Below are positions 1-7,850 of a stretch of 64,000 nt of DNA, in pieces. The translations under genes were made by a program, and so were the position numbers. Under the pieces are notes generated by a model. That model searched no databases, was not told the DNA's origin, and was given only the letters and a program-made list of their open reading frames with translations. The DNA comes from Bradyrhizobium lablabi (GTDB taxonomy: Bacteria > Pseudomonadota > Alphaproteobacteria > Rhizobiales > Xanthobacteraceae), in the NCBI RefSeq assembly GCF_018131005.1, contig NZ_JAFCJK010000002.1, forward strand, positions 372,001-436,000, given 5' to 3'. The first letter of the stretch is position 1, and the number at the start of each line of letters is the position of its first letter.

Positions 1-348
1 GCGATCCCCTAGCACAGGATCGCAGCAATAACGCAGTGCCTGGTTTTTTTCCTTGGCGCGCCCCACGAAATCAGCGACGACAGAGGCGATCTCGGCCGAA
101 CCGAGATAGCCCGACAGGATCATGTTGCAGGTCTCGACTGCGCCGCGCTCCTCGACGCCGCGCAGCAGATCGGCGACGAGCTTCGCATCAAGCACTTCTC
201 CGCGGATAGTCGGATAACCCGGCCGGTTGCTCAGGAGCGTGGTCGGCACCGCTATGACGTCGATCCCATGAATCTGAATGGGAAAGGTGGCCGCGCTGTT
301 GCCGACATGGCCGAAGGCGACCTGCGACTGAATGGAGATCACATTCAT
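1..348 (-). CDS. pdxY: Pyridoxal kinase PdxY, N-terminal part, cut by the window edge
   Basis: The 116 visible residues open with MNVISIQSQVAFGHVGNSAA, followed by LSNRPGYPTIRG, ILSGYLGS and, at the edge, YCCDPVLGD. These match the ribokinase-fold pyridoxal kinases of the salvage pathway (family knowledge), which phosphorylate pyridoxal to PLP in the cytoplasm. The ATG at 348 is the natural start; another ATG four bases upstream is out of frame and hits a stop at once. The catalytic C-terminal part lies outside the window. The gene sits 9 bp downstream of the small membrane-protein gene on the same strand, so the two are probably co-transcribed. Confidence 0.9.
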   Translation of the reverse strand, partial: MNVISIQSQVAFGHVGNSAATFPIQIHGIDVIAVPTTLLSNRPGYPTIRGEVLDAKLVADLLRGVEERGAVETCNMILSGYLGSAEIASVVADFVGRAKEKNQALRYCCDPVLGDR

Positions 349-357
349 GCGTGGGGC

Positions 358-531
358 TCAGCCGAACAAGGCGGCATAGATCACATAGAGCCAGCCCAGG
401 ATGCCGTGGATGATTGCCCAAAGTATCGAGTGGTTGTTGGTGTAGGAGATTGCGATCGCAAGCGCCGAGCCGAAGCCGACGCCGTATTTCGCGCCCTCAA
501 GGCGAACCCCGTAATATCGATGCCCGTTCAT
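358..531 (-). CDS. 57-residue conserved-type membrane protein upstream of pdxY
   Basis: A short reading frame starts with MNGHRYYGVRLEGAKYGVGF and ends IYAALFG. It has two hydrophobic stretches, about residues 17-29 and 37-55, which could form a two-helix hairpin in the inner membrane; the first few residues are basic and polar. A good ribosome binding site (GGAAGGA) lies about 6 bases before the ATG at 531. The stop is 9 bp from the pdxY start, which suggests an operon. Similar tiny proteins beginning with a YGVRLEG-like motif exist in many bacteria without known function. No function is assigned. Confidence 0.75.
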   Translation of the reverse strand: MNGHRYYGVRLEGAKYGVGFGSALAIAISYTNNHSILWAIIHGILGWLYVIYAALFG

Positions 532-555
532 GGTTGATCCTTCCCGTCAGCTCCC

Positions 556-596
556 AGGGTGGGTTAGCGCTTGCGTAGCGTAGCTCACCAACCCGC
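556..596. repeat. Bradyrhizobium-type intergenic repeat remnant
   Basis: The stretch reads GGGTGGGTTAGCGC, then TTGCGTAGCG, then AGCTCACCAACCC: two imperfect inverted arms around a GCGTAGCG core. It resembles the GTGGGTTAGCG / TAACCCACC elements scattered between genes in Bradyrhizobium. A related block occurs at 11201-11270. Family membership is by recognition, not by search. Confidence 0.5.
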
Positions 597-990
597 GAGA
601 GAGAATGGCGGGTAAGGTGTGGTCGGCAATCCCGCCCGGCAATCACTCCATGCCTCCGCGACCTCGCGGCGCGAAGCATCCGAGGTTTTGCGTTTCGGCG
701 CCGCCGAACGGGTTCGGCACACCGCCTGTCATGAGCCTGGTCGATCGGTTAATCGCCTGCGTGCTCACGCTCCACCGCGTAGCGCAACCATCAAGCTAAA
801 TGGGTCTAAGTGAAGTGAACCGGAGTCACGCGGCATGATTGATAAGCCGCGCCTGAGACTTCACAGATGGGATGATCGCCATCGCGGCCGGTGCGGACAT
901 TGGTACCAATTTCACGCTTGTCGCTTATTGACCCCTTTCCGGACATTCGATTTGAAGTCCGTGACGTCCACCTTCATCTGAGTTTGGTCA
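597..990. other. Intergenic, no gene recognised
   Basis: About 390 bases between the small membrane-protein gene and the secreted SnoaL-like gene. Open frames here are short, lack ribosome binding sites and have no recognisable protein signature. The segment 650-690 has the patchy look of degraded intergenic repeat sequence. Confidence 0.5.
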
Positions 991-1022
991 GAAGCGCCCA
1001 CCTCCCGTGTGATGGGCGCTTC
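991..1022 (-). terminator. Hairpin terminator after the SnoaL-like gene
   Basis: Perfect 10-bp arms GAAGCGCCCA (991-1000) and TGGGCGCTTC (1013-1022) enclose a 12-base loop, 10 bp beyond the stop of the leftward gene at 1033-1473. The uridine tract is poor on both strands, so termination strength is uncertain. Confidence 0.5.
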
Positions 1023-1032
1023 GCTTTAACGA

Positions 1033-1473
1033 TCAGTCTTTCTTGGGTGGAATTGGAGCTGCTGTCAGCATTCGGGCCTTCCATTTGCCGTCTACTTTGA
1101 CATAGACAGCGGTCCAGGTACCCGATGCATCCAGCGCATCGCCCTTGTCGTTCTTGCCGGTGATGTGAAATTTGCCCATCGCGGCCGGGGTATCATCATC
1201 GACCTGCCACACCTCATCGACCGTGGCATCGAGCTTATTAAAACCTGCTTTGAAAGTACCGGCATAAGCGGTCGCGACATCATGCTTCCCGGCCGGATTG
1301 ATAAAAATACCGTCCTTGGTGTAGAGCGCGGCGACGCAGGCCGGGTCCTGCTTGGTGTAGCAATCCATATAGGCGGAAGCGATCTTGCTGACTTCCTGCT
1401 TCATATCATCAGCTGATGCTGGAACCGAAAACACAAACGGGATGCACAATGCCAATAAAACTGAACGTTTCAT
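1033..1473 (-). CDS. Secreted SnoaL-like / DUF4440 protein
   Basis: 146 residues. The start is the ATG at 1473, preceded by a GGAGGGAGTGGAA ribosome binding site; a longer in-frame extension has no such signal. Residues 1-20 (MKRSVLLALCIPFVFSVPAS) form a Sec signal peptide. The mature part has the NTF2-like pattern: an early helix with YMDCYTKQDPACVAALY, then KDGIFINPAGK, and a C-terminal strand pair TWTAVYVKVDGKWKARM. Such proteins are periplasmic and mostly of unknown substrate. A second SnoaL-like gene lies at 2422-2892 but is only distantly similar. Confidence 0.75.
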   Translation of the reverse strand: MKRSVLLALCIPFVFSVPASADDMKQEVSKIASAYMDCYTKQDPACVAALYTKDGIFINPAGKHDVATAYAGTFKAGFNKLDATVDEVWQVDDDTPAAMGKFHITGKNDKGDALDASGTWTAVYVKVDGKWKARMLTAAPIPPKKD

Positions 1474-1883
1474 TTCCACTCCCTCCCTTGGTGGTGCGCA
1501 ATTGCACCGTGACGCCCACCGCAATGGGCGCTGCGTTGCAATCCTGTACTTTTCCAGCCGACTTCATGGGACGCCGATCGGTCCGATACCGGAGAGCCTA
1601 ACATGGGTTCGCCCGGCCGTCAGCGTTGGTTTCGACGTGGTGGCTGCAACTGACATCGCGGCAACAGATCAGAACGTCGCGGGCACCGAAGCTGCGCATT
1701 TCGCGGTACGTGATTCTCTGCGGTTAGGTATGCGTCCTTCGCCTCTACTGTAGCCGTGCTTTATAGCAAAACGGATATTCTCGCCGCGTCGAGAGTACGA
1801 TATTTTGGCCATAGGGATTCAAGCTGTCGGAATCCCCTTTCGAAAAGCAGGAGGGTACTAAATCGAAGATATGGAGGCCCATA
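1474..1883. other. Intergenic, likely divergent promoter region
   Basis: No gene is seen in these 410 bases between a leftward and a rightward secreted-protein gene. The part from about 1745 to 1883 is clearly richer in A+T than its surroundings, as expected of a promoter region for the gene starting at 1884; no exact -35/-10 pair can be assigned with confidence. Confidence 0.4.
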
Positions 1884-2294
1884 ATGAAGGGCATATTTGG
1901 CTTGCTGTTTTATTTGCTATTTTTACCGTTGGCTTTTGCTCATGAACATACGAATGCCGTACCGGAGATCGATCGGAAGTTTCTCGACAATCTTCAGCGA
2001 CCGGACAACCGGCCTGACGAGCGTTACGACAAGAAATCCAGAGCGTGCTGTACAGACAAGGATGCCGTAAAAGTCGAATACAAGATGGTCGTGCCCGAAG
2101 GCGCCAGGTATCCGGAGCCTGAGTGGTACGTGTGGATTGAATCGGATAAACCGGACGGCACCCCGGGCGAATACAAATGGGTGAAAGTGCCGTCGGAGAA
2201 AATCGTAGAAGAGTATTCGCCTTCAGGTCAGGCATACGTGTATGTGTTCGGCCACGGCATCCAATGCTTCGTGCGCCCGCAGACGCGGTATTAA
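1884..2294 (+). CDS. Small secreted protein of unknown function
   Basis: 136 residues with a signal peptide (residues 1-19, MKGIFGLLFYLLFLPLAFA) followed by a His-Glu-His start of the mature chain. The mature domain contains a CCTDKD motif near residue 55, WYVWIESDKPDG around residues 81-92, and a final cysteine in GIQCFVRPQ. Three cysteines could form disulfides in the periplasm. The ribosome binding site GGAGG lies 8 bases before the ATG. No family with known function was recognised. Confidence 0.7.
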   Translation: MKGIFGLLFYLLFLPLAFAHEHTNAVPEIDRKFLDNLQRPDNRPDERYDKKSRACCTDKDAVKVEYKMVVPEGARYPEPEWYVWIESDKPDGTPGEYKWVKVPSEKIVEEYSPSGQAYVYVFGHGIQCFVRPQTRY

Positions 2295-2421
2295 CGATCC
2301 AGTGCCTGCGCGGTCTGGGCTGCGGCGTGCGCTCTCGGGTGCCGCGGGCGAGTCGGCGTTGAAGAAATCAACTTCGACATGCGACGGTCCACACGACCTC
2401 AACGGCAGGCTCGACCGACAC

Positions 2422-2892
2422 CTACTTCGGCGGAGATGGCATTGCCGAAGAATGATGATCGACGATCATCCAGCGGTCGCCGTTCTTAACGTAGGTGAAG
2501 CTGTAGCGCGCCGGGAAGACTTTGCTCTCTCCGTTCTGGACATATGAAAAGGTGTAGTAGCCGGTGTTAACTGCGGTGTTGCCGTACACGCGGATTAGGT
2601 GATCGCCGAACGTTACTTTCAGACCGGGAAGAGCCTTGAAGGCGCCTACGAAATAGTCCCGCAACGCCGTCGGATCGGACCGGAGCTTCGGGGATATGGT
2701 CCCCCAAAGAACCGCGTCGCTGGAATAGAGTGGAAGCACCTTCTCGGGATCATCCTCACCTAATGCCTGCGCCCACGCTGCGGCTGCCGCCGCGACTTCG
2801 TCTTTGGGTTCGGCGGCGGCGGTCGCGGAGAGCGAAAAGGCCGCGAATGTCAAGGTGAGTGCCACGCCGGCGACGTGTAGAGAAGCTCGCAT
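2422..2892 (-). CDS. Secreted SgcJ/EcaC-like (DUF4440) protein
   Basis: 156 residues from the ATG at 2892, which has a GGAGGCGAACG site just upstream; the in-frame extension to 2985 is rejected for lack of one. A signal peptide covers about residues 1-27 and ends near ATAAAE. The rest fits the CaMKII-association-like NTF2 fold: AWAQALGEDDPEKVLPLYSS, DAVLWGT, ALRDYF, and a late NGDRWMIVDHHSS motif typical of SgcJ/EcaC-type proteins. Probably periplasmic; ligand unknown. Confidence 0.75.
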   Translation of the reverse strand: MRASLHVAGVALTLTFAAFSLSATAAAEPKDEVAAAAAAWAQALGEDDPEKVLPLYSSDAVLWGTISPKLRSDPTALRDYFVGAFKALPGLKVTFGDHLIRVYGNTAVNTGYYTFSYVQNGESKVFPARYSFTYVKNGDRWMIVDHHSSAMPSPPK

Positions 2893-3277
2893 CGTTCGCC
2901 TCCATCGCTGCACGCCTGATGATGCCGCGGACGCGCGGCCCGCGACGGCGATGCTAAGCTCGCCACAGAGGTACACCGGCGTCAATATGTCCTACCGTAG
3001 CCAATCAAAATCCGATCGGGACATGAACGAAGAAAAATCAGCCTCATCGCGTTGAATTATCTAGTCTTTTGTTGCCAACACGTCTCTGCGCGATGGTTTC
3101 ACGGTTTCCTTCGTGCTCCTCCCGGGGAGACCGGCTGCGCTCACGACGCGCTGTACGGCCTCCTGCGGCCTCCTGCGGCCTCATGCCTGCCGTATGCCTG
3201 TCGGAACGTGATTGATATTTTTCACGAGCGTTTCGGCGCTAAGGTCCGCAATCTCAGAAGGAAGGGGGGCTTCTCCG
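2893..3277. other. Intergenic, no gene recognised
   Basis: 385 bases between a leftward secreted protein and the rightward GFA gene. The only structure noted is a short tandem run of GCCTCCTGCG units around 3158-3185. Open frames here look like chance frames. Confidence 0.4.
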
Positions 3278-3697
3278 ATGCGCGACGCCAAATGCAACTG
3301 CGGTGCACTCACACTCTCGCTTCCAGAAGAACCATCCAAGATAGTCGTTGCGTGCCACTGCATCGACTGCCAACGCCGAACCGGCGCGCCGTTCGGTGTG
3401 GGCGCTTATTACCCCGCTGAGGTCGTCACCATCTCAGGAACCTCAAAAGAGTTCACGCACGACGCCGCAAGCGGGGGGAAAATGCATAACTATTTTTGTC
3501 CGCAGTGCGGCTCAACAGTCTACTGGAAGGTCACCAATCTGCCCGCGCTGATCGGCGTTGCTGTCGGCGCGATGGCCGACCCAAAATACCGAGCGCCCGT
3601 CATATCAGTTTTTGAGCAGTCGAAACATGACTGGGTTCAAATTGATGGTGCCGTTGAGCACTTCCGGCAAGGCTACGTCCCAAAAATTTCGAACTGA
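3278..3697 (+). CDS. GFA-family (CENP-V/GFA fold) zinc protein
   Basis: 139 residues. The ATG at 3278 follows a purine-rich AGGAAGGGGGGC site, preferred over an in-frame ATG 66 bases upstream. Zinc ligands of the glutathione-dependent formaldehyde-activating fold are visible: CNCGALTLSLP at the start, CHCIDCQRRTGAPFG around residues 30-45, and YFCPQCGSTVYW near residues 72-83, followed by VGAMAD. Members of this fold include a claimed formaldehyde-glutathione adduct-forming enzyme and many uncharacterised proteins; the exact reaction cannot be told from sequence. Stand-alone gene. Confidence 0.85.
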   Translation: MRDAKCNCGALTLSLPEEPSKIVVACHCIDCQRRTGAPFGVGAYYPAEVVTISGTSKEFTHDAASGGKMHNYFCPQCGSTVYWKVTNLPALIGVAVGAMADPKYRAPVISVFEQSKHDWVQIDGAVEHFRQGYVPKISN

Positions 3698-3989
3698 GAC
3701 ATACCCCCGCGCTCGACGCTGCGGTAGCCGTCGTATCTGGCCGGACCCGTCCCGGAAGGGCCAAGTGCGGCGATCGTGCCACTTTCGGGCGCACGAGAAA
3801 TTGCTGTAACGTTCAATCATGAGCTGTCGACGTGCGGAAGTGCTGCGTCCCCGAAATGCAATCCACGTCCGGGCGGGCTCTTTGGCCTGTAGGCGGTGGG
3901 GCGACTGAAGCAATCGCGGTCACCTGGAAATCGGTCCCGCCTTTCGCGTGAGCGCCGGCAAAGTCACCCCCGGGAAGGAGGAGCGCAAC

Positions 3990-5240
3990 GTGACGAGTGA
4001 CCAATCGAGAAACATCGTTGTGTGCTGCGACGGAACGGGGAACAAGCTCGACGTTTCTCGCACGAATGTCGTTCGGTTCTTCCGGGCATTGGATCGCAGT
4101 ATCCCGGACGAGCAGGTCGCCTACTACCATCCAGGCGTAGGCACCATGCCGGCGAAAGCCGCGCTATGGTTTCTGTCGCGGTGGCTCACGCGCATGGCGG
4201 GATTAGCGTTCGGCTATGGAACGCTCGAAAACGTTGCTGACGCGTATGGCTTTATCGTCAAGTGGTATAGACCCGGCGATCGTATCTACCTTGTGGGTTT
4301 CAGCCGTGGTGCCCTGACCGTCCGCCTCATTGGCGGGCTCCTGCACCGCATAGGGGTACTTCGACCTGACGCTATTAGCCTAGTGCCTTACGCGCTCGAA
4401 CTGTATGGAAGACACCTAACGCTCATTTCGGATAAGGACGAGCGTTGTCAGGCCCGTGCCGTCATTGAGGAGTTTCGCAAAACCTTCTCCTTTGACGGCT
4501 CCGTATGCATCCGTTTCCTCGGCGTGTGGGACACGGTCAAGTCGTTCGGCGTCCTGAGACCAAAGAGCTTTCCGCATATGCGACATAACCCTTCGGTCCA
4601 CACGGTTCGTCATGCGATTGCGCTCGATGAGCGTCGCCGATTTTTCATCTTCACCAGCTGGGGCGGACTTCGCGATTGCGTCGAAGCGGGCCCTCCTGAG
4701 AACCAGAACGTGAGGGAGGTGTGGTTTGCGGGAGACCACGCGGACATCGGAGGTGGACATCCCGAGAAAGAGAGCGGGCTCTCGTGGTACTCGCTCCGAT
4801 GGATGGTCGGCGAAGCGAGGCGCGCAGGAGCAAAGTTTGACGAGGACAAATTGTCGGAAACGATGCGCAGCGCAATGGAGGGCCGCTCAGCTTGCGAGTG
4901 CTTCTTCAAGCGTCACAAAATGGAGGGTTGGTACCAGCTGTTTGATCCACTGGCTACTTTCTTGCCATTCCCTGAACTTGAGAATTCACCTTTGCGCTCT
5001 CGACATCCTTCGGTGCATTTGCAGGAGGACTTGTCGGTTCCGCTTGGCTGGCCGAAGCCAAGCTTTCTCCCAAAGAACGGCAATCGGCACCCCGAGGCCT
5101 ACCGCCGAAATGACCCGGGGGGGCCGCTGCTTCTGCATTGGAGCGTGAAGCAGCTCGTCGTCAATGGAAAATACAAGACGGTGAGCGGGAGAGAATTGGA
5201 TCTCGGCGACGTGAGCTATATTGATGACGAAAAACTCTAG
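3990..5240 (+). CDS. DUF2235 alpha/beta-hydrolase, Tle1-like phospholipase fold
   Basis: 416 residues from a GTG start at 3990, which has a strong AAGGAGGAG ribosome binding site about 8 bases before it; an ATG at 3948 lies upstream of that site and is less likely. The DUF2235 pattern is complete: IVVCCDGTGN near residues 9-18, the nucleophile elbow LVGFSRGA (Ser about 105), FLGVWDTVKSFG near 176-187, and the acidic motif WFAGDHADIGGG near 245-256. There is no signal peptide. In Tle1 effectors this fold is a type VI-delivered phospholipase, but no vgrG, hcp, PAAR or immunity gene is next to it here. It may act on intracellular lipids instead. Confidence 0.85.
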   Translation: MTSDQSRNIVVCCDGTGNKLDVSRTNVVRFFRALDRSIPDEQVAYYHPGVGTMPAKAALWFLSRWLTRMAGLAFGYGTLENVADAYGFIVKWYRPGDRIYLVGFSRGALTVRLIGGLLHRIGVLRPDAISLVPYALELYGRHLTLISDKDERCQARAVIEEFRKTFSFDGSVCIRFLGVWDTVKSFGVLRPKSFPHMRHNPSVHTVRHAIALDERRRFFIFTSWGGLRDCVEAGPPENQNVREVWFAGDHADIGGGHPEKESGLSWYSLRWMVGEARRAGAKFDEDKLSETMRSAMEGRSACECFFKRHKMEGWYQLFDPLATFLPFPELENSPLRSRHPSVHLQEDLSVPLGWPKPSFLPKNGNRHPEAYRRNDPGGPLLLHWSVKQLVVNGKYKTVSGRELDLGDVSYIDDEKL

Positions 5241-5472
5241 TGAGCGGCCTCCGCGCAGTGAGTTGTGGGGCGGAAACTTCGCGTGATCCGCGTCCATTTT
5301 CCGCAGTGGGTCCGTCTTTCACCCGATTGCGTCCCACGCCTTCCTGCGACATCGTCGCGGGCTTCTCAACGTGAAAGGCGGGTTTCCGCCATCGATCGCC
5401 GGTCGTAGAGTGGGCCAGAAGAGCAGCGCCAAGCTGTCGACGCAACGCACACGCCTTGAGGGGAGGACAGTG

Positions 5473-6474
5473 ATGACGTCGCCTGTGAACCGCCGTCACG
5501 CGCTCGCGACCGTCGGCTCTTTCGTTGCTGCGCCCTGGTTGGCCTCAAGTACCGGACGCGCCGGAGACGCATGGCCGGGACGTTCGGTGCGCTATGTCAA
5601 CGGCTTTCCGGCCGGTGGCGCCACCGATACGCTCTCCCGCGTGATCTGTCAGAGGATGAGCGAGCTCTCGGGCCAATCCTTTGTGGTCGAGAACAAGGCT
5701 GGCGCCGGCGGCGTCTTGGGCGCGGATGCGATCGCGAAGGCGCCGCCCGACGGCTACACGGTCGGACTCGGCGGGATCGCGAGCAACGTGCTTGCGATCG
5801 GCTCCTACGCAAAGCTTCCGTATCGCCCGCGCGAGGATTTCACATTCATCTCCGGCATGTGGCAATTGCCGAACATTCTTACCGCGAGGAAGGATCTGTT
5901 CTCCGCGGACTTGAAGGAATTGCTCGCGGCGTTCCGGAAGGACCCGGGAAAGTATACCTATGCGTCGGCGGGCTTCGGCACGACGCTGCACCTCTCAGGC
6001 GAGATGATGAACAGCATGGCGGGCGTCCACGTGAGGCATGTCCCCTATAAGGGTGGCGCTCCGGCACTGAACGACCTGCTCGGCGGCAATGTCGATCTGC
6101 TGTTCGACAATTTGCCGGGCTCGCTGCCGAGCGTACGCGCAGGCGCGATCAGACCGGTCGCGGTGACCTCGAAGACGCGGCTAGCGGAGCTTCCCGACGT
6201 GCCCGCTATGGCCGAATTGTTACCCGGCTACGAGCTTAGTTCGTGGGCCGGCCTCGTCGGCCCTGCGAACATAGCGAGCGACCTCGTCACGCAGATCAAC
6301 GCGCTGACCGTGAAGGCCTTGAAAGACCCTTGGGTAGAAAAGCGCTACGCCGACCTCGGCGCCTCCGCCTGGCCGACAACGCCGCAGCAACTCGCCGCCT
6401 ATCGTGACAGCGAGGAGACGAGGTTGCTGCCGATCATGAGGGCCGCTGGGATCAAGCCGGAGGGCGGTGGGTGA
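5473..6474 (+). CDS. Bug/TctC-family periplasmic solute-binding protein
   Basis: 333 residues; the ATG at 5473 (or the adjacent GTG at 5470) follows a GGGGAGGAC site. The N-terminus has a twin-arginine-like NRRHALATVG signal. The mature protein shows the family pattern: VRYVNGFPAGGATDTLSR, VVENKAGAGGVLGAD, KAPPDGYTVG, HVPYKGGAPALNDLLGG, and VPAMAEL. These proteins deliver carboxylated solutes to tripartite tricarboxylate transporters; no TctA or TctB membrane genes are adjacent, so it is an orphan receptor, as is usual in genomes with many Bug proteins. Confidence 0.9.
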   Translation: MTSPVNRRHALATVGSFVAAPWLASSTGRAGDAWPGRSVRYVNGFPAGGATDTLSRVICQRMSELSGQSFVVENKAGAGGVLGADAIAKAPPDGYTVGLGGIASNVLAIGSYAKLPYRPREDFTFISGMWQLPNILTARKDLFSADLKELLAAFRKDPGKYTYASAGFGTTLHLSGEMMNSMAGVHVRHVPYKGGAPALNDLLGGNVDLLFDNLPGSLPSVRAGAIRPVAVTSKTRLAELPDVPAMAELLPGYELSSWAGLVGPANIASDLVTQINALTVKALKDPWVEKRYADLGASAWPTTPQQLAAYRDSEETRLLPIMRAAGIKPEGGG

Positions 6475-6765
6475 GGGGACTGGTCGCTGACTTTACGCGA
6501 GCCGACGGGTCGCGCGAACGCGCCCAATGACAGGCTCCGCGACGCCTCGGGTAATACTCCGACCGGCTCCCGATATCGCTCCACTCATCCTGGCCTCTCT
6601 TGCTATTTGAATGCACGCAAGCGCCCGTCCTGACGGCCGTCTCCGGGATAAATTGTCGCGGGCAGAATGTGAACTGCTTCACGCATGGGGTGGAGGAACT
6701 CAATCATGATACCGATGGTTGAGTGCAAGAATTCGAGCCCTGGTTGCATTGATCGGGAGGAGACC

Positions 6766-6888
6766 ATGCGTGCAATCATCATTTTAAGAATCCTCGTATT
6801 TGTCCTGGCGACGACGTGTGTCGCGACGTCGGCATCGGCCTGCCCCGCGGGTTACCGCCCGTGCGGCGGCGCCTGCTGTCCCCGGTAA
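6766..6888 (+). CDS. 40-residue secreted cysteine-rich peptide
   Basis: The ATG at 6766 follows an excellent GGGAGGAG site. Residues 1-26 form a hydrophobic signal peptide ending ATSASA; the predicted mature peptide is only about 14 residues, CPAGYRPCGGACCPR, with four cysteines. Such a size and cysteine density suggest a disulfide-bonded or metal-binding secreted peptide. The next gene starts 35 bases downstream on the same strand with its own ribosome binding site. No known family was recognised; the function is unknown. Confidence 0.7.
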   Translation: MRAIIILRILVFVLATTCVATSASACPAGYRPCGGACCPR

Positions 6889-6923
6889 AACTATGTAGAC
6901 GTGCGCCCCGAGAGGAGGCCGTC

Positions 6924-7778
6924 ATGCGTATCAGGACCATGGTTACGATAGCCGCAATCGTCGTGGGAGCGCCCATCGCGGCGCATTCCCTGCAAACGCC
7001 GAGCAACGATCAGCTCGGCGACACGTTGCGGGAATATGGATTTATCCCGAAGAATCCGCCGACCACGCTGATGACCGTCGGGTCGCTCTACTACATCGAT
7101 CCTGACGCGAAGCGTTTCACTCCAATATGCGTTGCCAGCAAGGCGGATATCGGAGAGGCCCTGCTTTCGTCCCCCAGCGTGGAGCTACAGCAGCGGCTCG
7201 AACGCAAGGGGCAGCTCGCGACCGGCATCAGCATTGACATCGGATGGATCTTCAAAGGCAGCGCCAGCAACGACTACGTCGTCAAGGTGAACTATTCACT
7301 CACGGACGTCCGCGTCGATGAGCTTCCGCTCGGCGTCAACTCGCAGATCTTCGGCAAGCTGATGGACCAACCGCAGTGCAATCAGGTGGCAGTGCAGTAC
7401 ATGCGTGCCGGCGGATATGTGTGTCAGGTGACCAGCATTTTATCAGCCACCGCTGAATTCAAGCTGGATCGCGATGTGCAAAACAAGTTGGGGACCAGTT
7501 CGAATGAAACGGTCAACGACGTCAAGGACATCATGAAGCGCGCCGTCGAGTCGCATGGCAATCAGGAAGTGGTCGACAAGGAAGGCCGGCTGCTGGCGGG
7601 CAAAGCACTGCAATACGGCGCCGCATTGACTCCGCTCTGCCTCGCGCCTGAGCATTCGCGGTTTTCCCGCGTCGTCCCGACCACGACTCTCGGTCGTTTC
7701 TGGAACTACGTGCTGTTCAATATCCTCGAGCCGATCCTTCCGGCCAAGGATGACGAGCCGGATACGTCGCAGGGGTAG
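6924..7778 (+). CDS. Secreted protein of unknown function, 284 residues
   Basis: Starts at the ATG at 6924 after GAGAGGAGG; the upstream in-frame extension overlaps the cysteine-rich peptide gene and is rejected. Residues 1-22 look like a signal peptide. The body begins TPSNDQLGDTLREYGFIPKN and has LYYIDPDAKRFTPICVAS, a pair of cysteines around residues 153-165 (PQCNQVAV ... GYVCQV), and a hydrophobic C-terminal segment FWNYVLFNILEPILP. It reads as a periplasmic or membrane-associated protein. It lies 72 bp before the large lysis-fusion gene and may be in its transcription unit. Confidence 0.7.
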   Translation: MRIRTMVTIAAIVVGAPIAAHSLQTPSNDQLGDTLREYGFIPKNPPTTLMTVGSLYYIDPDAKRFTPICVASKADIGEALLSSPSVELQQRLERKGQLATGISIDIGWIFKGSASNDYVVKVNYSLTDVRVDELPLGVNSQIFGKLMDQPQCNQVAVQYMRAGGYVCQVTSILSATAEFKLDRDVQNKLGTSSNETVNDVKDIMKRAVESHGNQEVVDKEGRLLAGKALQYGAALTPLCLAPEHSRFSRVVPTTTLGRFWNYVLFNILEPILPAKDDEPDTSQG

Positions 7779-7850
7779 AGCCTGAATGACGGAAGTGGCG
7801 CAGCATCACGCAACCACGGCAGTAGCCAGCACTGGCGGGAGTCAAAACAG

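Noticed and set aside
3158..3185. Tandem GCCTCCTGCG units as a CRISPR-like or regulatory repeat
   Set aside because: Only about three short imperfect units, without spacers; simple slippage is enough to explain it.
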